Below, one piece after another: positions 14,632-20,923 of a stretch of DNA of 34,878 bases. The notes under the pieces were generated by a model. It had not been told where the DNA came from. It did not search any database and saw nothing but the letters and a program-made list of their open reading frames with translations. Every line of letters begins with the position of its first letter. Within the stretch, counting starts at the first letter, position 1. Source of the DNA: a virus; the IMG/VR virus record IMGVR_UViG_3300042544_000915, positions 1 to 34,878 of that record; one strand, written 5' to 3'. The position numbers were made by a program, and so were the translations under genes.

Positions 14632-14973
14632 TTAAAATAAATCATCGTTTGAAATTGGCTTTGCATAACTTGCTTGTGGGTCTTCGGTTTGCGTAAACGG
14701 ATTCGCATCCACTTTCCAGCACACTATTGTATTAAATACCTTAACCTCACCTTGTGGGCTTGTCCATTCACGACCTCTGATGTTAATGTGCGCTTCAATG
14801 TCTTGCCCAACTGAAAGCGAATCTGCAAGTGCGCAGGCTTTTTGTTGCAATTCGATTGATACTATTTGCGGATACTGGTCTGCGGTTGTGAGTATTATTT
14901 CTCTCTTTGAGAATTTACCATCACTTACTGTTTGCGTTGCGCCTATGCGCTTGATTGTTCCTTTGATTGTCAT
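14632..14973 (-). CDS. DUF3127-like OB-fold single-strand DNA-binding protein (113 aa)
   Basis: The sequence follows the DUF3127 pattern: GTIKRIGATQTVSDGKFSKR, IVSIELQQKACALAD, IEAHINIRGREWTSPQGE, then a Trp in the last strand (VCWKVDANPF). The family is mainly from Bacteroidota and predicted to be OB-fold ssDNA-binding. The acidic tail ending SNDDLF is like the C-terminal tip of SSB that recruits partner enzymes. It probably coats single strands during replication and recombination with the neighbouring nuclease genes. Confidence 0.8.
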   Translation of the reverse strand: MTIKGTIKRIGATQTVSDGKFSKREIILTTADQYPQIVSIELQQKACALADSLSVGQDIEAHINIRGREWTSPQGEVKVFNTIVCWKVDANPFTQTEDPQASYAKPISNDDLF

Positions 14974-14986
14974 TTTGTTTATTGTA

Positions 14987-15307
14987 TTAATTATGATTAC
15001 TATTATTGTGAATTGTGTCTACTTTTGGAACGTGCAAGAATTGTGACAACACTATTGAGAGAAAAGCATTGTTAGGGATGAAGTTTTGACCGCTTAAATC
15101 CATTTCATTAAATCCTGCCGAAATCATAGCATCGCATTTCTTTAGTATGTCTGCTGCATCTTTTTGCTCAAATGATGCTGCTATTGCGCCATCAAACCAA
15201 AAGTAAAATGTTTCTGAATCGCTTTCGTGTTCAATTCTTTGTTTTTGCTCATCGTTGATCCAAGTTGTAACTGTGGTAATTTGTTTTTTAATGTGAATTG
15301 ATTTCAT
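14987..15307 (-). CDS. Hypothetical early protein (106 aa)
   Basis: No family is recognised. The sequence is acidic and mixed, with a possible strand-helix pattern in the middle (FYFWFDGAIAASFEQKDAADILKKC), and ends in Asn/His repeats. It is read just upstream of the SSB-like gene with a 13-base gap and an A/T-rich start region, so it belongs to the early unit. Confidence 0.6.
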   Translation of the reverse strand: MKSIHIKKQITTVTTWINDEQKQRIEHESDSETFYFWFDGAIAASFEQKDAADILKKCDAMISAGFNEMDLSGQNFIPNNAFLSIVLSQFLHVPKVDTIHNNSNHN

Positions 15308-15337
15308 TGTTAGTTTGTTTTTATTGGGTTTGTAATT

Positions 15338-15354
15338 GGGGGTGTTTAGCCCCC
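15338..15354. terminator. G/C hairpin between early genes
   Basis: Five G (15338-15342) and five C (15350-15354) form a short hairpin with a seven-base loop in the gap between two minus-strand genes. A T-rich run follows only on the plus strand, so it is weak as a terminator for the leftward genes; it may instead stabilise or pause the transcript. Confidence 0.35.
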
Positions 15355-15368
15355 TTTGATTTGTTTAT

Positions 15369-15617
15369 TTAAATAGTGCCAGTTATTGCAATCGCATTTT
15401 GATAATTATAATGTGAATGTGTTTTAGTTCCAGTTTTAAAAAATGAAAACATTTTATCATAAAAAGTTATAACACCACATTTATCCCAACATCTTAATGC
15501 TCTTACGGTAAATTTATTGTGTTCAACATTACATACAATACCAGTTTCAATCATTCCGTTTTCTTCAAAAGTTACTGTTTGATTAATTTCTACGTTTTCA
15601 AATTTTCTTGCTTTCAT
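15369..15617 (-). CDS. Hypothetical early protein (82 aa)
   Basis: A small, probably all-beta protein (EINQTVTFEENGMIETGIVCNVEHN) with no recognised family, resembling small phage proteins with an SH3-like barrel only in general character. It has its own promoter-like sequence upstream and a G/C hairpin downstream, so it may be transcribed separately. Confidence 0.6.
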   Translation of the reverse strand: MKARKFENVEINQTVTFEENGMIETGIVCNVEHNKFTVRALRCWDKCGVITFYDKMFSFFKTGTKTHSHYNYQNAIAITGTI

Positions 15618-15657
15618 TTTGTTAGTTTTTAAAATTAGTAATTGTTATTTGTTGGGA

Positions 15658-15687
15658 CAAATGTAGAGTTAAATTCATTACCTCAAA
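15658..15687 (-). promoter_or_regulatory. Probable promoter of the 82-aa early gene
   Basis: TTTG (15687-15684), an 18-base spacer and TACATTTG (15665-15658) on the minus strand resemble the Bacteroidota consensus; the spacer is slightly short. The predicted untranslated leader is about 40 bases. Confidence 0.45.
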
Positions 15688-15713
15688 ATAATATTTTCAA
15701 CTAAAATGTTAAT

Positions 15714-15962
15714 TTATGTTAAATATGCTTTAAGAAAATCATAAATCATAAAATGTTGTGGCTTCCAACGGTCAACTTTACCATTCATTAACCGAGCAAT
15801 ACCTGGCCGAGTGTATCCAAATTGTTTAGCGGCTTCGGTAATAGGATTGCATTTCGCGGGTCTTGATCCATTGTGTTCAACAAGTGCTAACATCTGTTTG
15901 TATTCTTGTTTAAGTTGAGTGTTGCTTGGTTTAATTCGTGGTTGTTCTGCGGTTATATTCAT
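15714..15962 (-). CDS. Possible helix-turn-helix protein (82 aa)
   Basis: The C-terminal half (ITEAAKQFGYTRPGIARLMNGKVDRW) reads like a helix-turn-helix with a short wing, followed by an aromatic helix. Such a protein could regulate early phage genes. It is one base from the DNA methyltransferase gene upstream. The N-terminus is polar and flexible. The DNA-binding assignment is from pattern only. Confidence 0.55.
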   Translation of the reverse strand: MNITAEQPRIKPSNTQLKQEYKQMLALVEHNGSRPAKCNPITEAAKQFGYTRPGIARLMNGKVDRWKPQHFMIYDFLKAYLT

Positions 15963-15963
15963 G

Positions 15964-16983
15964 TTAAAATAGTGTTGTTTGTGATTGAATTAATTGAATT
16001 CTTTTGTTTGACATTTCTACATATTTATTATTAATATCATATCCTATAAAATTTCTATTTTCTTTGGCGCTCATTGCACATTCAGTTCCACTTCCTGCAA
16101 ATGGAATAAATACAAGGTCATTTGGTCGGCTACAAGTTAAAATTAAAGCCCTTGTAAGCGTTTCAGGTTTGCAGGTGTCGTGGTCATATTTACTTGTAAT
16201 GTGGCCTTGTTGTGAAAATTCTAAAACTTCCTCATACTTATTTGGATTGTAAAAAAATCTGCGTAGGTCTTCATAATCCTTGCGTAGGTCTTCATAATCC
16301 TTGCGTAGGTCTTCATAATCCTTGCGTAGGTCTTCATAATCCTTGCGTAGGTATTCATAATTAAACAACTCTTGCAATTTTACATACCAATCTTTTGTCG
16401 GTAAAGCCCATTGGCTTGTTCTTGCAAACCAATGCGAAGCCATTTTGCTTTTTGTTGCTTCATTTATTTTAGCACAATTAAAACCTGCTTTTTCCATTTC
16501 TCCTATCATATAAGAAATAATTGGCTCCATTATTTCAGTATGTTTTACTCCTATTTGATATGAATAATTTAACTCCGCTAAATCCATTCCATCACTTTCG
16601 TTTGAATACATCAGCAACCTTTCGTTATGTGTATTAAAAGTTCTTGCTAAATTAGGGCTATAATATTGGTATTGTATGCTATCCTTTTTTCTCCATACTA
16701 AAGAATTTTCTAAGTTAAAATACTTGTCAAGTATTATTTGACTGTATGCAATCTTTTTTGAGTTTCCCCACCAAAACAAAGTTCCATTATCAGCAAGTAA
16801 CCGTTTGCACTCAATAGCCCATTTTTCAACATCAATAAGGTAATCATTAAACGATTTCCAAACAAAATCAAACTCGCCTTTTACCTCAAAATATGGAGGG
16901 TCTGCAATAATTAACTGCACTGATTTATCAGCAAGTTTATTATTTATCCAGTCATCGTGATATATCTTATTCAATTCCATCAT
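15964..16983 (-). CDS. Orphan DNA adenine/N4-cytosine methyltransferase, beta class (339 aa)
   Basis: Motif IV DPPY (residues 28-31) precedes motif I FAGSGT (295-300), the order of the beta class, which methylates the amino group of adenine or cytosine using SAM. The middle (about 95-245) should hold target recognition. Residues 212-241 are a perfect heptad-like repeat (RKDYEDL, about four copies), encoded by 21-bp DNA repeats, probably a coiled coil. No restriction nuclease gene is adjacent, so it probably protects phage DNA from host restriction. The start is MM; its first codons overlap the preceding gene by four bases. Confidence 0.88.
   Translation of the reverse strand: MMELNKIYHDDWINNKLADKSVQLIIADPPYFEVKGEFDFVWKSFNDYLIDVEKWAIECKRLLADNGTLFWWGNSKKIAYSQIILDKYFNLENSLVWRKKDSIQYQYYSPNLARTFNTHNERLLMYSNESDGMDLAELNYSYQIGVKHTEIMEPIISYMIGEMEKAGFNCAKINEATKSKMASHWFARTSQWALPTKDWYVKLQELFNYEYLRKDYEDLRKDYEDLRKDYEDLRKDYEDLRRFFYNPNKYEEVLEFSQQGHITSKYDHDTCKPETLTRALILTCSRPNDLVFIPFAGSGTECAMSAKENRNFIGYDINNKYVEMSNKRIQLIQSQTTLF
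16261..16365. repeat. 21-bp tandem repeat inside the DNA methyltransferase gene
   Basis: Four identical 21-bp units start at 16261, 16282, 16303 and 16324 (each beginning gcgtaggtcttcataat), with a fifth that diverges after about 17 bases. The unit is seven codons, so gain or loss of copies keeps the frame and changes only the length of the coiled-coil segment. Base-perfect identity implies recent expansion. Confidence 0.9.
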
Positions 16984-17345
16984 ACTTCTGACATTATTAA
17001 TAACTGATTTGTATTCGTTTTTTTAGCTTTTCTCATAGCCATATAAATGTTGTTAGCTATTCGTTGTTTGAAATCAATTGCAGCCTCAACAGTTGCAAAG
17101 TCTTCGCTCCAGTCTTCTGCTAACTTGCTTTTGTTTTTTAATCGTTCTACTATGCCCGAAATTATACTGGTGATTTCGTGTACTTTGATGCCAAAGACCA
17201 TAGCACATTCAACCGATGTAAGACCACTATTGTATTTTAGCCAAATATCCCAATGTTGTTGCGTTATCGTTGCAGGTTTGGGGATGTGAATGTAACTATC
17301 ACAAATGGCCCTGCCTAATTTGCGTTTAGTTTTAATCTTTTGCAT
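16980..17345 (-). CDS. Hypothetical early protein (121 aa)
   Basis: A basic N-terminus (QKIKTKRKLGRA) is followed by helical sequence with a possible helix-turn-helix (GLTSVECAMVFGIKVHEITSII). It may be a small regulator or DNA-binding protein. It is translated just before the methyltransferase (four-base overlap), and its start overlaps the 53-aa gene by 14 bases. No family is recognised. Confidence 0.6.
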   Translation of the reverse strand: MQKIKTKRKLGRAICDSYIHIPKPATITQQHWDIWLKYNSGLTSVECAMVFGIKVHEITSIISGIVERLKNKSKLAEDWSEDFATVEAAIDFKQRIANNIYMAMRKAKKTNTNQLLIMSEV

Positions 17346-17493
17346 TGCGTATGTTATATTGCATTAACACTAATGCTGAATGTATGGCTTCAGCATTGCC
17401 ACCTTTGTACGTAAGTTTCGCGCCTCCTTTAGGAATGTAGGCATCGGGGTTGCTTCGGTAACCGAAGAGTAAGCGTTGGATAAGTTGTTTCAT
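17332..17493 (-). CDS. Small basic protein (53 aa)
   Basis: An ATG at 17493-17491 opens a 53-codon frame starting MKQLIQRLLFGYRSNP and containing IPKGGAKLTYKGG, with a plausible basic helix and a Gly-rich turn. It fills an otherwise empty gap, has an A-rich start region, and its TAA lies in the first codons of the next gene. The family is unknown. Confidence 0.6.
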   Translation of the reverse strand: MKQLIQRLLFGYRSNPDAYIPKGGAKLTYKGGNAEAIHSALVLMQYNIRNAKD

Positions 17494-17497
17494 GTTG

Positions 17498-18121
17498 TTA
17501 GTTGTTTAAGATTATTTTGTTTTGTTTTTTAACTTCTGATTCTGACATTAATATTATTGTCATTATTTCGCAACAGATAATTGCAATTTGTTCATTTGAA
17601 ATACAAGTTTTTTTTAATTGTTTTGACAGTCTTATTAAATTAGCAACAGTTGATTTGTACTTTAAATAAGTTTGTTTTGATAAGCAATAATTATTTAATT
17701 CGTAAACAACAGAATTTACAATATTTGTAAACCTTGCTTCTTGATTATTAATAATAAACTCCAAACACTCTTCAAAAGTATAAGTACAAAATATTCCAAG
17801 TTTTTTGTTTACAGTAAAATAAATATTGTTTATTCTACTTTTTTTAGGGTTATAACCTCCAGCAACAATTTTGGGCAAATGTGGAATTATAATTTTTTCC
17901 AAAATATGTTTTGATTCTATATTGCTTAAATAAGTTGTATCCCTTTTTATCATTTCTGTTTGAATACAACTTCTCAAATATTCAGCACAAAAAACAAGTC
18001 TTAATTCATAGATACTTGTAGGCAATGCAATGTCAAAAAATCTTTTTTTGCAAATCTCACTTGTTATTCCAAATGAATGATTGCAATGGCAATCTCCACA
18101 ATATTTAATTTCGTAACTCAT
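17498..18121 (-). CDS. Hypothetical Cys-rich early protein (207 aa)
   Basis: A YCGDCHC motif at residues 7-13 suggests a metal site at the N-terminus; the rest is helical, Ile/Lys/Asn-rich, with many AT-rich codons. The coding sequence is visibly richer in A and T than its neighbours, which may reflect recent acquisition. It overlaps the previous gene at the start by one base. No family or function is recognised. Confidence 0.55.
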   Translation of the reverse strand: MSYEIKYCGDCHCNHSFGITSEICKKRFFDIALPTSIYELRLVFCAEYLRSCIQTEMIKRDTTYLSNIESKHILEKIIIPHLPKIVAGGYNPKKSRINNIYFTVNKKLGIFCTYTFEECLEFIINNQEARFTNIVNSVVYELNNYCLSKQTYLKYKSTVANLIRLSKQLKKTCISNEQIAIICCEIMTIILMSESEVKKQNKIILNN

Positions 18122-18357
18122 TATGCAAGTGAATCAAATTTTTTACTTTCAATTTCTCTAATTTGTTCCTTTGCATTGTTGCTTTCAATAGCATTTATAA
18201 CAACTGCCCTTTTTAATTCATAGTTTAAAAGGTTGTTACATTGTGCTACAAGTTTAGCTTGTGCAGATGCAGTTGAAGCATCAATTTCGCCTTTGTCTAA
18301 TTTCTCCATTTGGATGCAAAGATGTGCGAATAGTGACTTTGTGTTTACTGGTACCAT
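18121..18357 (-). CDS. Hypothetical first leftward early protein (78 aa)
   Basis: The first gene of the leftward unit, about 40 bases from its promoter. The product is a helical, acidic protein (EKLDKGEIDASTASAQAKLVAQ) with no family found. I take the ATG at 18357 rather than the TTG two codons earlier. As the most promoter-proximal early gene it may act on the host, but nothing in the sequence shows how. Confidence 0.6.
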   Translation of the reverse strand: MVPVNTKSLFAHLCIQMEKLDKGEIDASTASAQAKLVAQCNNLLNYELKRAVVINAIESNNAKEQIREIESKKFDSLA

Positions 18358-18395
18358 GTTCAATTTGTTTTTAGTTAGTATTAATTATTTAGACC

Positions 18396-18428
18396 GCAAA
18401 CCTACTAATAATATTTTTAAAAATAAAA
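18396..18428 (-). promoter_or_regulatory. Leftward early promoter
   Basis: TAGGTTTGC (18404-18396) on the minus strand fits TAnnTTTG; about 20 bases upstream lies only a T-rich -33 region (18428-18425) without a clear TTG. It faces the leftward early genes and is back to back with the rightward promoter. Confidence 0.5.
18413..18424. promoter_or_regulatory. 12-bp perfect palindrome between divergent promoters
   Basis: The palindrome atttttaaaaat lies in the spacer of the leftward promoter and just upstream of the rightward -33 element. This is a natural place for an operator that would control both directions, though AT-rich palindromes are common by chance. Confidence 0.35.
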
Positions 18429-18460
18429 TTGTTTGCTAATTATTTTTATTTTATATTTGC
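18429..18460 (+). promoter_or_regulatory. Rightward promoter
   Basis: TTG (18429-18431), a 20-base spacer and TATATTTGC (18452-18460) match the Bacteroidota consensus well. The predicted start is about 15 bases before the first rightward ATG at 18482. Confidence 0.65.
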
Positions 18461-18481
18461 CAAAATTTAAAAACTAACATT

Positions 18482-18649
18482 ATGGAAACAACATTAACAT
18501 TACATTGGGATTACGAAAATGATGACCGCGAAAACGGAATAAGAGGCGGTTGGGTATTAACTGACATTACTAATGGTAACACACCAGTACACTTAAGCCC
18601 GAAATTAGAACAATTATTAAACGAAGAATTAGATCCCGAAAACTTTTAA
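18482..18649 (+). CDS. Small acidic protein, first rightward gene (55 aa)
   Basis: The first gene after the rightward promoter. The product is acidic (WDYENDDRENGIRGGW; NEELDPENF at the end), with no recognised family. The start is an ATG in an A-rich context and the stop is three bases before the next gene. Small acidic first-operon proteins of phages often inhibit host enzymes or mimic DNA, but this is only an analogy. Confidence 0.65.
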   Translation: METTLTLHWDYENDDRENGIRGGWVLTDITNGNTPVHLSPKLEQLLNEELDPENF

Positions 18650-18652
18650 ACT

Positions 18653-18844
18653 ATGAAAACAAAAGCATCTTTAATCTTATGGGCAGTATCAGCCCTATTT
18701 ATGTCCTTTTGGGCAATCAAATTCGCAATGACTGGAGTATTCTTTGGTAATTCCGAAATGCTAACCTTTACGCTATCCTTTTGCGCCTCATTAACAAGTG
18801 CTGTATGTGGTGCAGGTTTTATGCAACAATGGTTAAAAAAATGA
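18653..18844 (+). CDS. Two-TM membrane protein (63 aa)
   Basis: Two hydrophobic segments (about residues 5-27 and 36-58) separated by a short polar turn (GNSEM), with Lys at both ends. This would suit a small inner-membrane protein of the holin or superinfection-exclusion kind. Its stop overlaps the next start as ATGA. No family is recognised. Confidence 0.65.
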   Translation: MKTKASLILWAVSALFMSFWAIKFAMTGVFFGNSEMLTFTLSFCASLTSAVCGAGFMQQWLKK

Positions 18845-19257
18845 AACTGTTTTACAAACCTACCAAGTTAACCTGCGAATTTATTGTGCCAGACATCGAC
18901 AAGTCCGAAGGAGTGCAAAAGGTCATAGGCTTCAGCAGAGGTTGGCATCACTGGAATAGCATACGTTTAGGCATCCGCAAAGAGGAAAACTATTGCGTTT
19001 TGTATTTTTATGCGTACATTAAAGGGCAAAGAATCATTCAACGTTTAGGCAGATACCAAATCGGTGAGCTTGTGAAGTGCGCTTTAAGTTGGGGTTATTA
19101 CATTGAATGCAAAGCTAACGATGGCTATGCTTTTAGAGTTGCTCCGAAGTGTTCTTTTCCGATTGGTTACCAACTTTATTCCTATGCCGAGAAAGATGGT
19201 GTGGAGGGTGTTGAAGTGCCGATTGAGATACAGATAAATAATTTGAAAATAAAATAA
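18841..19257 (+). CDS. Hypothetical protein (138 aa)
   Basis: A soluble, mixed alpha/beta protein beginning MKLFYKPTKLTCEF, with many aromatic and basic residues (GWHHWNSIRLGIRK). The start at 18841 overlaps the upstream stop as ATGA; a longer reading from 18781 would run over the membrane-protein gene and is not needed. No family is found. It lies in the same rightward operon as the lysis genes. Confidence 0.6.
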   Translation: MKLFYKPTKLTCEFIVPDIDKSEGVQKVIGFSRGWHHWNSIRLGIRKEENYCVLYFYAYIKGQRIIQRLGRYQIGELVKCALSWGYYIECKANDGYAFRVAPKCSFPIGYQLYSYAEKDGVEGVEVPIEIQINNLKIK

Positions 19258-19258
19258 G

Positions 19259-19450
19259 ATGCCCACAAAACAAATAAGCGCAGTTGACTGGTTGGCAAAC
19301 GAAATAGAAATTAATGAAAAGTTGCTAAAGTTAGCCAAAGAAATTGAAAAGCAAAACATTATCAATAGCTACCACGTTGGCTATTCAAGGGCTATAATGC
19401 CGAAACAGTACAATGCGCAGGAGTATTATGAACAAAACTTTAATAAATAG
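19259..19450 (+). CDS. Small helical protein (63 aa)
   Basis: An amphipathic, charged protein (ANEIEINEKLLKLAKEIEKQ) likely to form a helix or coiled coil, ending in a Tyr/Asn-rich tail. The ATG follows the stop of the upstream gene by one base. It is probably translated with the operon. The role is unknown. Confidence 0.55.
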   Translation: MPTKQISAVDWLANEIEINEKLLKLAKEIEKQNIINSYHVGYSRAIMPKQYNAQEYYEQNFNK

Positions 19451-19508
19451 TTGTGCGTGTTATGGCTCGAATGACATACACGAATGCTATTGTAATAAAC
19501 AAAACAAT

Positions 19509-19931
19509 ATGAAACCAAAAGATGAAACCAAGCCCTTTGAGTCGCGCCTGATCGAGGACTTGCATCCAACACTTGCAAACGCTTACAAGAAAGCAGAGGC
19601 GCAGTTTAACGCTATACACAATGATGTTCACGTTATTATTGTATGCACTTATAGAAACAATGCAATGCAGGAGGCTTATTATCGTAAAAGACCGAAAGTA
19701 ACTAATGCCAGATCAGGGCAATCAGCGCATAATTACTACCCATCAAGGGCTTTCGATATTGCCTTTGTTAAAGTTGGCAAACGTGAACTTGACTACTCCG
19801 CAAAACATTTTAAAGAGTTTTGGGAGTTGCTTCAATCAGTAAGTAATAAGTTGACTTGGGGTGGTAACTTTAAGAACTTTTCTGATATGCCGCACTACGA
19901 ATTATCTAACTGGAAAATGACAATCGTATGA
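19509..19931 (+). CDS. M15-type peptidoglycan endopeptidase, endolysin candidate (140 aa)
   Basis: The Zn-peptidase M15 (L-alanyl-D-glutamate/D-Ala-D-Ala type) signature is clear: SGQSAHNYYPSRAFDIAF supplies H74 and D83 and MPHYEL supplies H129. The enzyme would cut peptide cross-links of peptidoglycan to release virions. The whole domain fits after the ATG at 19509, whose context (acaatatgaaacc) is shared with the spanin-like gene. A longer frame opens at 19413 but adds only a Cys-rich stretch overlapping the upstream gene. There is no signal peptide, so it would need the holin. It is part of the rightward operon with holin- and spanin-like genes. Confidence 0.85.
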   Translation: MKPKDETKPFESRLIEDLHPTLANAYKKAEAQFNAIHNDVHVIIVCTYRNNAMQEAYYRKRPKVTNARSGQSAHNYYPSRAFDIAFVKVGKRELDYSAKHFKEFWELLQSVSNKLTWGGNFKNFSDMPHYELSNWKMTIV

Positions 19932-20113
19932 CACGCAACACACGCTACACTAATGGCAAGGAGGTTATCACTTTCAGCAAAATAGATTTCATTGTCATCG
20001 GAGGTCGCAAGATTGACCACGTTTATTTTCGCAGGAAAGATAAAAATGATTTGATAATGCCTTTGGTCGAATGGAATTTAAAAGGTAAATTTGAATGGGA
20101 AATAATTAATTGA
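19928..20113 (+). CDS. Hypothetical protein (61 aa)
   Basis: A small basic protein (MTRNTRYTNGKEVITF; DHVYFRRKDKND), beta-rich in appearance, whose start overlaps the endopeptidase stop as ATGA. No family is found. Translation coupling to the lysis gene is the main support. Confidence 0.6.
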   Translation: MTRNTRYTNGKEVITFSKIDFIVIGGRKIDHVYFRRKDKNDLIMPLVEWNLKGKFEWEIIN

Positions 20114-20117
20114 TATA

Positions 20118-20324
20118 ATGAAAGAAGAATTAAAATCGAATTATTGTTATAGATTTAAAATAACCAGTAAGCAAAACGATTCTACTTTAGGAACTGGATT
20201 TTTTACAGTTAGCAAAAAGATGACAAAAGAAGAACAAATTATTTTTTTACATCAATACAATAATGGTCGTTACTTGGATAAAGAATCATTTATAACTATT
20301 GACATTGTTGAAGCTAACGAATAA
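20118..20324 (+). CDS. Hypothetical protein (68 aa)
   Basis: A small soluble protein (KSNYCYRFKITSKQ; FFTVSKKMTKEEQIIFLHQYNNG), probably alpha/beta, of unknown family. It begins four bases after the preceding stop. It lies directly upstream of a duplicated start region and an inserted-looking segment. Confidence 0.55.
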   Translation: MKEELKSNYCYRFKITSKQNDSTLGTGFFTVSKKMTKEEQIIFLHQYNNGRYLDKESFITIDIVEANE

Positions 20325-20331
20325 ATAAAAC

Positions 20332-20353
20332 AAACTATGAATCTAAAACAGAA
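20332..20353. repeat. 22-bp direct repeat, copy 1
   Basis: This 22-base stretch around an ATG (aaactatgaatct...) is identical to 20654-20675, where it forms the start of the holin-like gene. The 322-base offset brackets a segment with inverted repeats near its ends. Confidence 0.85.
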
Positions 20354-20366
20354 AGCCCGCAATTGA
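20337..20366 (+). pseudogene. Truncated duplicate of the holin gene start
   Basis: Ten codons read MNLKQKARN and stop, starting exactly like the 84-aa holin-like protein (MNLKQKYRS). It appears to be left over from a duplication that inserted 20354-20653. Its TGA overlaps the TTG start of the following 78-aa frame, so it may now serve as a translated leader. Confidence 0.55.
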
Positions 20367-20599
20367 ATATAGGTGCTGTTACCTGCCGTTATTTTATTTA
20401 CGTTTATTACCAAGTTGGGAATATTGGTAGTAGAGATGTAAAAACTATTGATGAACAACCTAAAGATGGATTTGAAACTGAACACGAAGCTGAACAACAC
20501 TTAATAAAATTAATATTGGCTAAGAAAGGGTATCATTTTGATAGAGATTGGTATAAGTTCACAATATTGAAAACTTGGAATAGTCTGTCTGCTGTATAA
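20363..20599 (+). CDS. Hypothetical protein inside an inverted-repeat-flanked segment (78 aa)
   Basis: The frame begins at TTG 20363, overlapping the stop of a ten-codon ORF (TTGA), and has no internal ATG near the front. The product looks real: a beta hairpin-like start (YFIYVYYQVGNIGS) and a helix (HEAEQHLIKLILAKKGYHFD). It lies within an inverted repeat (20378-20392 with 20596-20610) and 22-bp direct repeats. It may be an inserted gene cassette. Function unknown. Confidence 0.5.
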   Translation: MNIGAVTCRYFIYVYYQVGNIGSRDVKTIDEQPKDGFETEHEAEQHLIKLILAKKGYHFDRDWYKFTILKTWNSLSAV

Positions 20600-20610
20600 T
20601 GGCAGGTAAC
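20378..20610. mobile_element. Possible miniature inserted element with terminal inverted repeats
   Basis: gttacctgccgttat (20378-20392) and ataatggcaggtaac (20596-20610) are inverted with 14 of 15 bases matching, bounding 233 bp that is almost entirely one small ORF. Direct 22-bp repeats lie outside. No transposase is present, so it could be a MITE-like passenger or merely a strong mRNA stem; I cannot tell which. Confidence 0.4.
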
Positions 20611-20653
20611 TAACATATATACGCTACTAATATCGCATATCCAACAACATCAA

Positions 20654-20675
20654 AAACTATGAATCTAAAACAGAA
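20654..20675. repeat. 22-bp direct repeat, copy 2
   Basis: This copy holds the start codon and first codons of the holin-like gene and matches 20332-20353 exactly. It is probably the original copy because the reading frame continues. Confidence 0.85.
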
Positions 20676-20913
20676 GTACAGAAGCCCAGACAACAAGCAA
20701 CTGAAAAAGATTGCAGATTACTTAATCTACGTTCTATTGCCTTTCATTCAAACATCGTTAGCACTTGCAGAAACGCAAGGTTTAATCAGTTTACGACAAG
20801 CGTTTTGGGGTGGTTTGGCTGCAACATTCTTGCTGATTAATACTAAATTTTTAACTAAATTCACAACCGAAACACCTACAAGAACTGCGGTTATTGATGG
20901 GGATGGGTGCTAA
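20659..20913 (+). CDS. Holin-like two-TM membrane protein (84 aa)
   Basis: A basic N-terminus (KQKYRSPDNKQLKK) is followed by two hydrophobic segments (about residues 19-41 and 48-68) and a short polar tail, the size and layout of a class II holin. It lies after the endopeptidase and just before the spanin-like gene, which supports a lysis role. Two other small membrane proteins of the genome are also holin candidates, so this is probable, not certain. Confidence 0.65.
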   Translation: MNLKQKYRSPDNKQLKKIADYLIYVLLPFIQTSLALAETQGLISLRQAFWGGLAATFLLINTKFLTKFTTETPTRTAVIDGDGC

Positions 20914-20923
20914 AATAAACAAT

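Noticed and set aside
16261-16365. Regular tandem repeats resembling a CRISPR array
   Set aside because: Units are contiguous with no spacers and encode a protein repeat in frame.
19413-19508. Longer N-terminus for the M15 endopeptidase
   Set aside because: The M15 domain is complete from 19509, and the extra stretch overlaps the previous gene and is Cys-rich without a signal sequence.
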